From: Anthoceros angustus
Lineage: Eukaryota > Streptophyta > Anthocerotopsida > Anthocerotales > Anthocerotaceae
Assembly: GCA_010909165.1 (NCBI GenBank)
Contig: VJWM01000011.1
Location: 868,001 to 932,000, forward strand
DNA: 64,000 nt
Direction: 5' to 3'
In this document: positions 11,050-23,100 of the stretch, one piece after another
How positions within the stretch are numbered: position 1 is the first letter of the stretch
Layout of the letters: each line of letters starts with the position of its first letter
The notes under the pieces: model-generated
Told to the model about the DNA's origin: nothing
Seen by the model: the letters and a program-made list of their open reading frames with translations, nothing else
The model's database searches: none
Translations under genes and position numbers: made by a program

Positions 11050-11215
11050 TCCACAAACCGCAGATGACTATAGCTATGATACTTTGGGACAATCAATAAC
11101 TTGAATAAGAGCCCGAGTGACTATAACTATAACAGTTTGGGGCAATCAATAACTTAAATAAGTTCCCACATGACTGTAACCACGACAGCTTGGGGCAATC
11201 TATAACTTGAATAAT
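11050..11215. repeat. Three tandem copies of an approximately 55 bp unit
   Basis: Units share tgactataactataac, then tttggggcaatcaataact and tgaataa. The third copy is the most diverged. Non-coding, AT-rich. Confidence 0.85.
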
Positions 11216-13989
11216 AAACGGACATGCCCCCACTCATTTGCCATGGCTTTTCTCCTCATCTCTAGAGACCAGGAGAAACAGAATCATCGTTTCCATTGCG
11301 GACTTTGCACATGAATAATCCCCTAAACAGAAAGAGAGAAATACGTTACCCATTTATGTCTTGTAGTGTATTAAAACCTAATTAAGTATTCTGAGAATGG
11401 CTGGGTCCAGCAGTGTAGGAGAGGCGGACATGGTGCATGTAAAAGTATGCGTGTACATAAGTACGTAAGGTGGCAGAGCCGGTTGCGGGTTGCCGACAGG
11501 TCGCTTTACAAGACCCCTGAAGACGGGTGGTGAGTGGGGGAGGGGGGGCTCCGGGCCCCGGGCCCCGGGGTCCGGGGCCCGCTCGGCGTGCTGTGCCGTC
11601 GACGTCGTCCAGTGGCATTTATGGGTGGCACTGTTGGGGATAAGACCCGAGGCCACTGCAAACTCTGGCACTCGCCATCATCACTGTACCTCCACCTCTG
11701 CTTTGCTGTGTCTTTGTGTGCGAAACGCAACGCCGGACACGGACACGGACACGGACACGGACAAAGACACGGGCTCGCCTTGTCTGCCTAACCGCCACCC
11801 TCGCATATGCATATATGTATGCCTATGTATATGTATATGCATATGCTTATGCTTTGCTGTGTATGGGACACCCCCTGTTTTCGCTTCCGCTCAACTTCAC
11901 TACCCGAGCCCGGGCTCTCCCCGGTCGGGACTCGGAAGGGAAGGAAAGGAAGTCGGAACAGAACAGAGCGCTCCTTCTATCCAGCTCCAGCTCCCGCGAG
12001 CTCTGCGCTACTTCGCTCCGCTCTAGGGCTACCTGATTGCTGGCCTCCTGCTCGACGTTGGGCATTGGCCCACATTTACCCTTGGATCCAGGCAACCACG
12101 TGATGCCGTGTGTCAGTCACGTATGGCCCACCCGATTCCTCCTTCGCTTTACTTCCAGAAGGGAAGGGAAGAGAAGAGAAGGCAAGCAAGCAATGCCTCT
12201 TCTTTGCACGAGCTCCCAGAGCATCATGCCACACACATGCTACCGCTTCTACTTCCACTTCCGCCAGACCAGGACCTCCGCAGTAAATCAGGCGCAGGCT
12301 CCCAGATAGGAGAACCCGGTTGTCGTGTACTTCGCCCTGCTTTTGCGCTCTGCTCCGCCTTCACCTACCACCCCTCGCACGGGCCACCCTGCCACCCGGC
12401 CCGGCCCGGGATTCATTCAATTGGGCCACTGCAGGATCGCATCCCGGATGTGGACAAGCTGCCCGCTGCCCGCTGCCCGCTTCACTTACTGTGTATTAGT
12501 GTGCGCCAATTATCTTCATATCCTGCCTTCCATTCCTCATCATTATGCGTATGGCGAGATTCGAGCCCCACCCGGCTTGGACCGAGTCCGGGAGCTCTAC
12601 CATGCGGCTGCCGCAATCTTACATAGTTTATACCCGACGTTAAACAAAGCATGCAGATCCGGTCTCTTAGCATCAAATCTATACAAGCATCTTCGCTGCG
12701 GCCGCCGCAAACAAAGCCGTCTCGGACGTATATACAACCCTCTAATCCCGGACTGATCTTCCAGTCTATTTTTTTAATAATAATAATTTACTTATAGTAT
12801 TAGTCTCGGCTGGCGCTAGCTCCCTGGACCGACTTACTCTCTTTCCTCCATACCGGAAGCTTTCCGTTGCCGGTGGTACATGCCTTGGCCGCATCCGGCC
12901 ATGCCAGGATTCGGTTCAAGTTTAGCATGGACATCATTTGGCCATCCATCCCTCTCAAATTTAGCATGGGCCATCATCTGCCCCATCACGGCATGACTTT
13001 GCCATCCATCCCTAACCCCTAAATCGAACCGAATTAGAAGGGAGGGAGCATTGAAATAGAATTTTGTAGGGTATTTGAGGGAGTTTTGATATAGAATTTT
13101 GTAGGAATTTTGAGGGAGTCTCTTCCACACAAATCTGTTTGCTCGTCGGCGGCACCATGGTGGCTAGAGCATGGTAGCATCGCTTTTATGCACATGGGCC
13201 CCATGTGCATAACCGCTTGAGGGGAGAGAGGATGTGGGTGGTGGGGTTCACTTTATCAAGGTAAGCCCGTATTAAACCCTGACGCGCTGTAGTGACCGGG
13301 GCTCCCTGGTGCCTGCTGCTGCTGCTGCTGCCTGCTGGCCTGGAGTTTGGTGCCTCGAATACTTGAGGAAGTATGTGGCCACGGTGTAGCACCGGCGTCC
13401 CAGCGCGCTACCCTCCTGCTCCCTTTCTCGCCTGCTTGCCTCGCCTTTCCTGTTCGCCGCAGTGAGCGCTCCGGCCACGCTTCTAGAAATTCGGCGCTTC
13501 CGCACCTTCTTCCTGCTGCGTCTTTGCTCCTCACTCTCCTGTGACCTGTCCTGCCCCGGTTGCAAGTGGCGTCGGTGAGCTGCGGAGCGGAATTGGAGCC
13601 TGCAAATTTTGCTCATTCCTTTGCGCGCTGCTGTCGGAGCGAGCTGCCAAGGCTGCGGCATTGCCTTGCAGCACCGAAGTTTGGAGCCTGTGAGGAGAGC
13701 GGGAACCTTGGCAAGGTTGCTAGAAAGAATCTCTCGATTGTGTCCGGCAATCTCTGCTGCTGCCGCTGCTGCTGCTGCTGTTGTTGCCCTTGGCGGTGGA
13801 ATTGACTTGTTTGTTTTGGTTGTTAGGAATTGCTGCTGTCCTGTTTCATCTACTCCAGTGTCGCCTGAGTTTTTGCTTCTTAGATCTCGGGCATCTGCTG
13901 TCGAGGGGAATCCCGACTCCGCCCCGCTGTTCCGCTCTGCTTTGGAAACGCGCCGGCTTTTCATTGGGATGGCAGCGGCCCTTGCTGCC
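11216..13989. other. GC-rich spacer with simple repeats; no supported gene
   Basis: Many overlapping ORFs occur on both strands, but none shows a recognisable domain. Contents include a ggcccc-rich self-complementary block (11545-11585), a ggacac hexamer array (11735-11762), an atatgcat/atgtat-rich stretch (11800-11855), a short duplicated 'atagaattttgtagg' segment (13050-13110), and CTG runs at 13314-13330 and 13755-13790. The CTG runs explain the poly-Ala ORF on the minus strand. Confidence 0.4.
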
Positions 13990-14920
13990 TTCCACGCCAG
14001 TATCAGAGGCTACAAGATGCGGAGCACTCTCGAATGCAAGCAGATGTTGAGGGAGTTCCTGCTCCGGCCACGAGTCTGGTGGTAGCCGTGACATCGACCT
14101 TCATCCTGCTGCGTACCTGCTGAGGCAGACTGTGGTATGTTTCTTCTTTCAACTCTGCGGCCCGACTTCCTTGCTTGGCTGTCTCTGGTTTGCCTTCATG
14201 AGCTACTTGTGTTCTGTCCTCCAGCCTCCGTGCCTGCAGGCACCTGTTAATTAAGTGCAGTCACCTCTCTTTCAGGACGTTCATCTCTCTTTGCCTGCTC
14301 CCTCTTGTGATGAGTTGAGCGTTGCGCTGAGAGAAACTTGTGTGAAGCTTTGAGATATGAGGCTGAGCACCTCAAGGTCTAGCCTGCACCAAGATTGTAA
14401 GTGTTAAGTCACCTTATATATGCCTGTGCAGTCCCTCTGTACGTAGGGATCACGTCCTCGCAAATCTGTCTGTTAGGCTCAGTTCAATGTCTTGCTGTTA
14501 CAGTGCTCGTTTCTGTGACCAGAGGAGATGAGAGTGATCGCGCCAATGTAAAAGCTCAATTGAAAGCTTAGAGAGCGACGTCGCTTGCTGGCCCAAGCTC
14601 CCTCATCTTTCAAGGCAGGATTTGTTCCTCTTTCCACCACTGTCTGTCGTACGTACGTGAATCTGGTGTCGTGGGCAATGGCAGCTAGCTACCTTATTCT
14701 GGTCACTGTCGAATCACGGCCAGGATCTCCCGTTCTCATTTCTTATGTCCTTACTTTCTACTGTATTGTAAGCTCTGACCACTTTGCTAGGTCCTACTCA
14801 GGCAACACTTCGAAGCATTCGATTCAATTCCCCGTTCTCTGTCTTGCCTCTATTAGTCATTGAAGAGTGGTGTGCAAAATTTGTCATTTGCTCGGGCTGT
14901 TCAAGCGAAGTGGTCGCAGC
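13990..14920. repeat. Segmental duplication, copy 1
   Basis: Shares long blocks, in the same order and orientation, with 18590-19250. These include the 'cggagcactctcgaatgca' block, the following 'ctgctccggccacga' block, the 'tcaactctgcggcccgactt' block, the 'cctgctccctcttgtgatga' block and the 'tgtaagctctgaccactttg' block. Copy 1 is longer because of an extra stretch around 14380-14580. Both copies keep a short reading QMLREFLLRPR with a WW-stop end, and a second frame that ends at a GT donor. This may reflect a once-expressed sequence, but no gene is established. Confidence 0.8.
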
Positions 14921-15052
14921 CGTAGGCCAGAATCCTCATGTCTCATGCCGTCATTATAACTTGGCTGACGCTTTCCGAAGGACTTAGCCCCTTGTATGTT
15001 CCACCATTTGTCTCCAGCTCTCCAGTTTTAACAGCGATCATGAATGCAGTGA

Positions 15053-15631
15053 TTGGCTCACCTGCCTTTGGAAAGCTGTCTAGATCTGTATGGGAGCGGT
15101 TTGTTTGTCACCTGTCTAGAGAGTGATGCCGTGGCTATCTGCAGAGCTGTGGAAGACGTTGGCTCTCAGTTCAGCACAGAACCGGCACTCACTCCGAAGC
15201 TTGATCAAATGGCTGTGAAAACAAACTATGAGATCAGATCTCATTCCTTTCCAGGCAGGTCAAGCTCTGCCATTCCTCCTGCTGGCAGCAGGACTAGGAG
15301 CATGTCCGCCATCCCTGCTGTGGGACAGAACGCCTCCTACACTTCACTGCGGGATCTGATGCCCTCTGCGGCTCTCTATTCCTGCCACAACCGCAGGGAG
15401 CCTGGGCTACTGGATCTGAAGCAGCTCCGTTTGCGAGACCGTCTGGTCGAGCACGCAGTCAGAGCTTACCTTCATCCCCAGTGGCAGCCAAGGACTCGGC
15501 CACGTACTTCTCGGAGCTTCTGCAGCTTTCTGAAGATCATTACGGTGCCATTGCAGACAACTCACAACCTGCTTCAGGCGTTCTTCCACGAGGCAGGGGT
15601 ATGGTTCCGCAGGATGTATGTCTCCATCTGA
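15053..15631 (+). CDS. Unrecognised ORF, about 190 codons
   Basis: ATG-started single-frame reading of 192 codons. The Ser/Arg-rich middle (SRTRSMSAIPAVGQ) is followed by YTSLRDLMPSA and LRLRDRLVEHAVRAYLHP, then a hydrophobic end. The 'RD.L......IPIR..LV..AA.AYLQP' layout reminds me of a family of small uncharacterised plant proteins, which makes coding plausible. There is no named domain and no clear promoter. After AYLHP another frame is also open, so the true end may differ through an intron or indel. It lies between the two arms of the 14.0/18.6 kb duplication. Confidence 0.35.
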   Translation: MAHLPLESCLDLYGSGLFVTCLESDAVAICRAVEDVGSQFSTEPALTPKLDQMAVKTNYEIRSHSFPGRSSSAIPPAGSRTRSMSAIPAVGQNASYTSLRDLMPSAALYSCHNRREPGLLDLKQLRLRDRLVEHAVRAYLHPQWQPRTRPRTSRSFCSFLKIITVPLQTTHNLLQAFFHEAGVWFRRMYVSI

Positions 15632-17827
15632 CGATGACCCTGCATGCAATTCCGGCTGTCATCAAGTGCAGGGCGGCCGACTTTTAATTGCCAGCAAGGG
15701 AGTCAGGATCAACTGAAGAGTATTTGGAGCCGATGGTGGTTAAGTCGAGGCTGCATCGAACAATCCCAGTTCTGCTAGGTGGAGAGAGGGTTCCGGCAGC
15801 CTTATTCCACACGTTACCGATACGAGTTGCTCTGATACTAGAAATCTGGACTCTAGATACCTCAGGTCTTCAAAGACATTTTCCTGCTCCGTTACCGGGC
15901 CTTCTGGGGATCTGCATTTTGTAGTGAGGGACTTGGATGTAGCTTCCAAGCGGACACTGAACACTGCAGATTAGTCTCAAGATTTTGTCGTCCAAGTGGT
16001 CGTGACTGTCTGAGTATAGTCACCTCGTAAAGGGGACCAGTCTGTTGGCATGGGAACCTGGTGAAGTGCTCAAGGCCTGCGAACACCTGGCACAGCCTGC
16101 CCCTTAGTCACCCCCAGATGTCTGGCCTTCGACAATAAGTTATCCTCAAGGTAGAACCTAGCCAAATGGAGGTGCATTGCTTATAAGCGCCGTTCAGGTA
16201 GGAATATGAAGATTCCTCGATGGCCTCGTACCGTTCTCCGGAGTTCCGATTGTGTCCACCATCCTTCCATAGCTGCCAGGTGGAATAACTTGACCACAAA
16301 TAGTTTTCATGTGTTTGAGAAATGAAGACCGCTTTGACCATTCGTACACCTGCTTCTCGAATGCGCTGCTGTGACCTACATCTCGCACTCACATGTTGCA
16401 CAACTTGCAATGGCGAAATCATCGTCTCATTTCAACAAATTCGTAGTTCCAGCCACTAACCTATCCGCTCAATATACCTGTACAGCTCGGTCACATTGTT
16501 ACGTTCTTTTCAGCACGACCACTCCGCTGTAAAAGGGATCGCCAATACTCTATCACATATATTTATCTTTCATATTGATAATTTTGAAGATTCTATACTC
16601 ATTAACACAACACAAGCCATTAAAACACCGGCTTCAGCATAAACGTGTTCAATACTAAAAGGGATTCTTTTTTTGGATAAAAAACCTTAAAATATAAATT
16701 ATTTTTATTTTTCTTCAAAGACCCAAATACTAAAATATTGGTAGAGAGATTATAGGATTTTTATTTTTATTTAATTATTTAGGATTTAATTATTATATAT
16801 TTAATTACTAGAATAAGGATAGAAATTATTAAGTTTAGTCCAGTGTAATATGGATAGCAGTTATTAGTTCTAGGTCTATGAAGTTTTGGTAGGAGTACTT
16901 GGTTGATTTTCGATCTTGCACATAATAAGTACTAATCATAAGACTAATTATGTGCAAGATCGAAAATAAACCAAGGATATTCAGTCATTTTTCTCAAATG
17001 TTAACTATGCATAGTACCTAAGCAAATGTGCTGCATCCCGTGCTCGATTCCATGACCCCATTCTTTGACCTAGAAAAAAGCTAATGCAAGCATGAGCAGC
17101 CGAAAGTTTTTTTAAGGACATGAGAGGATAGAGAGAGGATTGTGAACTTGAGCACTCCCCAAATTATTTTCTAAAATTAATCGATATTTAAAACGTTAAT
17201 CAATAAAATACTAAAAACCTGCTTATGTGGGGATGAAAAGGATATGGAATATGGAAACTATTCCTCAGGAGTCAAACGATTTAGGTATGTATTCCATACC
17301 TCTGTCTCCCCACTAGCAATGAGCCTTTATGAAGGGGCATAGGCTACCTAACTTAGAACGATAATATATTGGTAGTATTATTTTTCTATGCTTTAAACTT
17401 CTTGCTTTAAATTATTCCTCCTTAAATGAGATAATTAGGTTATTTTCTTTGAAAAATTAATAAAAGATAATAGACATCCAAGTTCCTTTTTATTCCTTGG
17501 GTCGTCAGGATCAAGCAGCTGTCGGGAGGCTTGCCTGATCGTGGGTAAATTTGCTTACGTTCAATTTCATTTTAGGGTTACCTCCGATCGAGCGACGAGG
17601 CCATCGGCCTGATCGGGTCGATGAAGTGGCGACATAACGGAATCACGCCCCGGCCAAAATTTATTTCACACAAACTTGACAATGTTAGGCATTCCATTAG
17701 CCATATCACCTCTTGGGAACAGATGTCACACACCGCTTGGCATCGAAGGCATGATCATCGCACCCTGCAGACAAAGACACAACAGAACGTCAATCCCCAG
17801 TTGTTGATTCTTAATTCCAATCTCTTC
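15632..17827. other. AT-rich spacer with one strong hairpin
   Basis: No gene is supported. From 16500 the sequence is strongly AT-rich with long A/T runs. The hairpin at 16898-16975 is listed separately. Confidence 0.4.
16898..16975. repeat. Near-perfect inverted repeat (29 bp arms, 20 bp loop)
   Basis: Arm 1 is 16898-16926 and arm 2 is 16947-16975. Arm 2 is the reverse complement of arm 1 with a single mismatch (28/29). The 20-base loop is AT-rich. It could be the core of a miniature inverted-repeat element or a small hairpin precursor. No flanking duplication was identified. Confidence 0.85.
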
Positions 17828-17953
17828 TCCTTGCTCCTTGCTCCTTGCTCCTTGCTCCTTGCTCCTTGCTCCTTGCTCCTTGCTCCTTGCTCCTTGCTCC
17901 TTGCTCCTTGCTCCTTGCTCCTTGCTCCTTGCTCCTTGCTCCTTGCTCCTTGT
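17828..17953. repeat. Heptanucleotide microsatellite (CCTTGCT)n
   Basis: About 17-18 uninterrupted copies of a 7 bp unit. Because 7 is not a multiple of 3, all frames stay open on both strands, giving repetitive LLAPCSL and ARSKEQG peptides that should not be annotated as genes. Confidence 0.97.
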
Positions 17954-18589
17954 GCGATCCTGCCCTTCCATTCCAATAGCAGGCCGGTCAGGCCGTGGAG
18001 CCGTGCAGCCAGCGCGAGCGCACCCGGCTGGAGAAGATTGGATGTCGTTGCCGACGCAGATCTTGCCCGGACCCTGCTCCATCTCCTGCTCGCGTTGGCA
18101 AATTCCCCGCTTGCGTTTGCGGCCACGCCGCGTCCAGCTGCAGACCTGCTTGTCCCAACATTATATCAGAATGTGGATTAATATCGGTTTCTGGCAGAAG
18201 ATCCGCATGTTCTATCTGATGCAGAGCTTGATCAAGAAGCTTAATTCTTGTCTCGACACAGCTGGACCATCCACGTGCAGGGGAAACTTCCCTAGTCGCG
18301 GTCGCTACGCCGAAGAGCTTGCTGCTAACTTGTTGGCTCGATTCGATGAGTGCCACTGCCATGACAATTTTGCCGCAAGGCTCCGCCCGTCTCCATCTGC
18401 TCGGAGGCCTCCACCAGCTCCGAGAAGGGGAAGGGGCTCCACCTTGCCGCTGTCTAGGAAGCGTGTGAGCTGTGGAAGCAGTATGCCGGTCCGTTGGAAA
18501 CGACTATGAATCTGGTGGCAGGGGGGGCGGGGGGAGTGGAGCCGAGGGACCAGCGCTCCAGTGAGAGCCACAATTCCACCCTTCACTCC

Positions 18590-19250
18590 CTTGGCTGATT
18601 CGGACGCCAAGATCCGGAGCACTCTCGAATGCACGCAGATGTTGAGGGAGTTCCTGCTCCGGCCACGAATCTGGTGGTAGCCGCAACATCGATCTTCATC
18701 CAGCTGCGTACCTGCTTAAGAAGACTGTGGTAAGCTTCGTCTTTCAACTCTGCGGCCCGACTTCCTCGCTTGGCTGTCTCTGGTTTGCCTTCATGAGCTA
18801 GTTGAGTTCAGTGCTCCGGCCTCCGTGCCTGCACCTGGCTCTAATGTATACTAGTACAGTCACCTCTATCTCTTACAAGAATTAACTTCATCTCTGTTTG
18901 CCTGCTCCCTCTTGTGATGAGTTGAGCGTTGCGCTGAGAGAAGTGTGAAGCTTTGAGATATGAAAGCTCCCTCATCTCTCATGGCAGGATTTGGTCCTCT
19001 TTTCATCACTGTCTGTCGTGAATCTGGTGTTGTGTGCAGAGGCAAACAACAATGGCGTTCAGCATCTCTCATTCTCATTTCATATATCCAGCTTGAAGGC
19101 CCTTCTAGTGTAGATATTGTAAGCTCTGACCACTTTGCGTGGTCCTACTCAGGCAAGACTTCGAAGCACGTGGTCCAATTCCCCATTCCCTATCTTACCC
19201 CTAGATTTCATTCAAAATTTGTCATTTGCTCCAGCTGTTCAAGCTCAGTT
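18590..19250. repeat. Segmental duplication, copy 2
   Basis: Direct-repeat partner of 13990-14920, about 4.6 kb downstream. Divergence is by substitutions plus several indels. Breaks do not begin with TG or end with CA and no polymerase lies between the copies, so an LTR interpretation is not supported. Confidence 0.8.
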
Positions 19251-20123
19251 GATCGCCATGGGGGTTTCCAGTTGGCGTGCCCACGGCGCTCCGCATGCTG
19301 GCTCGTATGGGAGGTGCATTCCTTAGTCACCAAGGTGGAGGTCTCGCACGGCGAACCGGGGCAGCTAGTGCTCCAGTAGCACCCTATCGGCCTGATGAGC
19401 AAGCCGCAATCGGGCCGCGACCGCATCACAGATTGTCACCTTCTCCTTGCTCCAACATCCGGGCACACGTCTCACTTCTTCAGGCTTCTACTACCCTATC
19501 CAACAAACGGATAGGAACCCCATGCCAGTCACGGGAGTTTAACCACCCCTGGCACTTCGCATCCAGCGAAAGGAGTTCGGGGACTGACCAAGTCGTTTCG
19601 ACTTGTGCTTCCTCTACTACAGCTCAGCTGCAACACCGACATCCTCTGAAGTCCCGGAGTGCCTAGTAAACAAACAGGGCTGTTGTTTTTCTTGTAAGTA
19701 TACAGACCTGATTAAAAAAAACCAACTACCCACATGATAATTAAGTCATAATAATTACAATGGCTGGAAATTTTGACGACTGACAGATTCCAAGTTCATC
19801 GTCCGTCATTGCCAGACCGATCAAGGAAAAACCACAAAAGCTGAAGGGCAACAGCATCCCAAGGTGCAAAATTTTGGTGATGTCACTCTTGCGAAGTTTG
19901 AGTTGTCTTCAAGTTTGCCGCTATGAACACTAATATCCTCAACATGCCTACCATCTGAAATACAAGGCGAGATGAAACGAGTGTGAAACAGTTGAAACAG
20001 TTGCGAGAGAAGGGTATCAAATGAAGCAATCAGGTGCTCCGTACCATCGGTTGCTGCAATTGCTGCAGATGGTAGTCCAGCTGTTCGCCATTTCTAGCAC
20101 TACCAGCACAGCTCCAGCGCCCG
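19251..20123. other. Spacer and 3' flank of the GMI1-like gene
   Basis: Contains short ORFs without recognisable domains. The part next to 20124 should include the 3' UTR of the minus-strand gene. Confidence 0.4.
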
Positions 20124-23100
20124 TCAGGGTTGATATACGTAAGTGCAACTCTCCATAGAGAGTTCTGAGCTACCATGAGAAGCTCTCTCCATCTTCTTCA
20201 CGACTGCTAGTTCCTGTTCCCGCTGGCGTTTGATCTCCATCTTCACTCTCCCCAACTTTTCCAACTTCCACTCCATGTTCATCCGCAGTCTCTGTGCTTC
20301 TTCTTTCTCTCTCATCCTGTCCACCAAGGTGCTGTTGTACTTATCAAGTTCAGCCTGCAAGGCCATGGCATATTTTCTCCTCTCAAAGGCATCTGAGGCA
20401 GGCGGAAATAGACTACATACTTCCCTCTCAGCATAAGGGACAGTCGCATACAGCAGTCCCACATCAGAGCTGCAGACAGTATGCACAGCACTGAGAGTGA
20501 GAACAGCTTGTATCAGTGGAAGCAACATACCCTGTGCAAGAGAACATACCTGCTACTGCGACCCAATTCCTGACGCCCATTGCTCCTGAATATTGCTTTA
20601 TCCAGTGATACTGCTCCTTGAAGCTGCCTTCCAACTCTTTGCAAAGCCGATTTGAAGGCCAGTATGTTGTGTTTCGAATCAAAGACCATCAGATGCTTGT
20701 AGATATCAAAGAACAAGGACTCCCGCAAACCCACGTCTTTACCCTCGACTCTTACACGGAGTTGCTCCTCCCTCAAATGAATCAAGTTCACAGCATAGCC
20801 TAAAAACCCTGGTGGACATTGCCCAGTGTTCGGCATTTGAGGGAGATCTATGTTTAATAGCTGTTGAGGATGTCCTCTGAGCACCGTGTCCTGATTATCA
20901 TGTCGTCTGTAGCAACTGTTTCATAACCACAAGGACAGTGTGTTGTTGTTCCGTCTTCTCCACAAGATTTCAAAGCCACTCAAGGGAATTTCAGGTCCTT
21001 TACCTTATATCGTCGAGAGCCAATGCTGTATACCTCCCTCGGAGTTCGAAACCCTTCATCCTTGCAGTGGCATGAAGTGACTGCTCACCGTTAAGCCCAC
21101 TCATTTCCAGTGCATTCACACCTCGCTGGGTCTTGCACACGATCATTAGCATGCTTGATCCACTAAACTCCGCCAGTATCCTGCACAGAGAAAATTTTCA
21201 GGCTTCTGGCTGGCCAGACCATGGGAAACCTTCAAACCTACAAAGCATATCAGCATTTCCTACAGTGTCAAGCAGATTACATGTTCAGCGAGTCGTCCTC
21301 TACACGGCCAAGCGTTGCCACCACCCCAAGAACGTCAGTACCGGCTTCATAACCACCACGCGCGAAAAGATAGCCGCCCTCCATGCGTGCAACCAAGCAG
21401 GCTAACGAAGCAGCATAACCTCTCCTTTCCCTTCTCCTCTGCAGATCGACGAATATTTCTTTTTCAGATCGGTGGGTTTTCTGCCTCTCAGCTTCCAGGA
21501 CGGCTGCATCATCCTGATGGCTTTCAGTAAGCCTCTCAAACTTGTGCTTCACCATCCTCATCGCAGCTGTGGGTGCACAAGAGCGATACATGCAAACCCA
21601 TCAGGCTGCCAGGTTTTTGAAACTCGTCAGCTTAAGTCTTGCTGCGTGTCAGCTTAGTGTGGTACCTTGTGTTTCTGCCATGTACAGATCCCGCAACGTC
21701 TCCGCCTCATTAATAGCAGCTATCTCACGCATCGCCTTGTTGGATCCATCCTCAATTTCTAGGATTGTCTGTTACAACAGAGACGTTAGAGGATTCTCTC
21801 TTAGAAGACACATTACTCTGATTCCTTCAACAAAACACCGTCTCCTAAAAGAAAAAGCATTCCGAGTCCATCAACCAACCTTTCGATGATCCTCTGCTGT
21901 CTTGAGATGCTGTGCAATCCCCTGGGTACTGGTACGAATGATTTCAAACTTAGCCTCCAGTAATGGTGTGTGCTGTGGGTTCTCTTGCCTCGACGAAAAG
22001 GCTCGAAACTGACACCAAGTGCTTGGGAGATCAAGGTAGAGAAGTTCGCCGAAGGCTGCAAGCCCATTGTATACAGTGGCAGTTGAGATTTCTGCCCCTT
22101 CACTGTATTCTAGAGTCAGCTGCAGCCCCGAAAATCCTTCACAGAGATTGCCATGTTTGTCAAACACTTTCACTGTTAACCCCTGCTGGTGCCAACCTGC
22201 TGCTAAGCTTGCTGGAGGTCCATGAAGCACTTTAAGAGGAAGAAAAACTGGGGAAACCACTGCCCCGCTCCACACGGAAAATTTCACGCGATACTGTCCT
22301 ACACCGATTGGAGCAGGAATCCTTGAAAAGCTCTCCACAGATGAGAGTCCTCCATTATATCGAGCAGGTGCTACCAGCTCTCCTAGCTGTTGCACATCGC
22401 TGCTGGTGACATCTCTGTCGTGAGGGATTATCCAAGCCACAACAACTCTCTCCTGCATAGCCATGCTATCCGCTGCCTCGACAAGTACCTCCATGTGCGG
22501 CAGGTACTGGACGTCTTTGCCATCCAGACTGACAACCAAAGGTTGAGTAGCTACATGTAACGCAACTGGATAATTTCCAGGAACTACATCTACTGTAAGA
22601 CGAGCTGCTGCACATACCAAGTTGTCAGCTGGCTTGATCGAGACGCTGTAGGTCCCAGTATCAACAGTTACAGGGAAAGGCTCAAAACATGCTTTTCCAC
22701 TTTCTAATGCAGCTGTTCCAGCGCCCCAACCTTTGCAATCTGTTGGAGACATTCTGAGAACCGATTTTTCACAGTGGCTGCACACGTTTCCAGCCTCATC
22801 TACCACATAGACATCCAGGGCAGGATGCATCTTCAACCTTGCAACCTTCACCTGTAACAGAGGCTCAGGCTCTACCTTTTTGTCAGGCCCCCCTCCCATA
22901 AAAGCTAAGAGCTTGTGAGGTGCACCAGCTCTTAAGCGGACCGTGCGCTTGATAAAATTTGCATTTCCACCCGACTTGATTGAAGGGTCTGTCAAGAAAA
23001 CATCATAGACTCCAGCAGGGCCTGTAAGCCACAACTTAGCTGCATATCCTACATCGCTTGGTTCAATACCACGAATCCTGACCTTGCACAGTCCTATTGG

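Noticed and set aside
11490-12756. Several 100-178 codon ORFs on both strands
   Set aside because: They overlap one another in different frames, include simple repeats, and have no recognisable domain.
12480-12760. tRNA-like sequence (gattcgagccccac)
   Set aside because: It resembles a B box, but no cloverleaf with a matching acceptor stem could be drawn.
13272-13964. 230-codon minus-strand ORF with poly-Ala runs
   Set aside because: The Ala runs are translations of CTG/CAG triplet tracts, other frames are equally open, and there is no recognisable domain.
17621-18509. Long ORFs with LLAPCSL or ARSKEQG repeats
   Set aside because: They are created by the 7 bp microsatellite, which keeps all frames open on both strands.
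13990-19250. Possible LTR retrotransposon with LTRs at 14.0 and 18.6 kb
   Set aside because: No TG...CA ends, no primer-binding site or polypurine tract seen, and no polymerase, integrase or protease in the interior.
21277-21591. Stand-alone 104-codon minus-strand gene
   Set aside because: It is an exon of the GMI1-like gene (hinge start); phases on both sides fit neighbouring exons.
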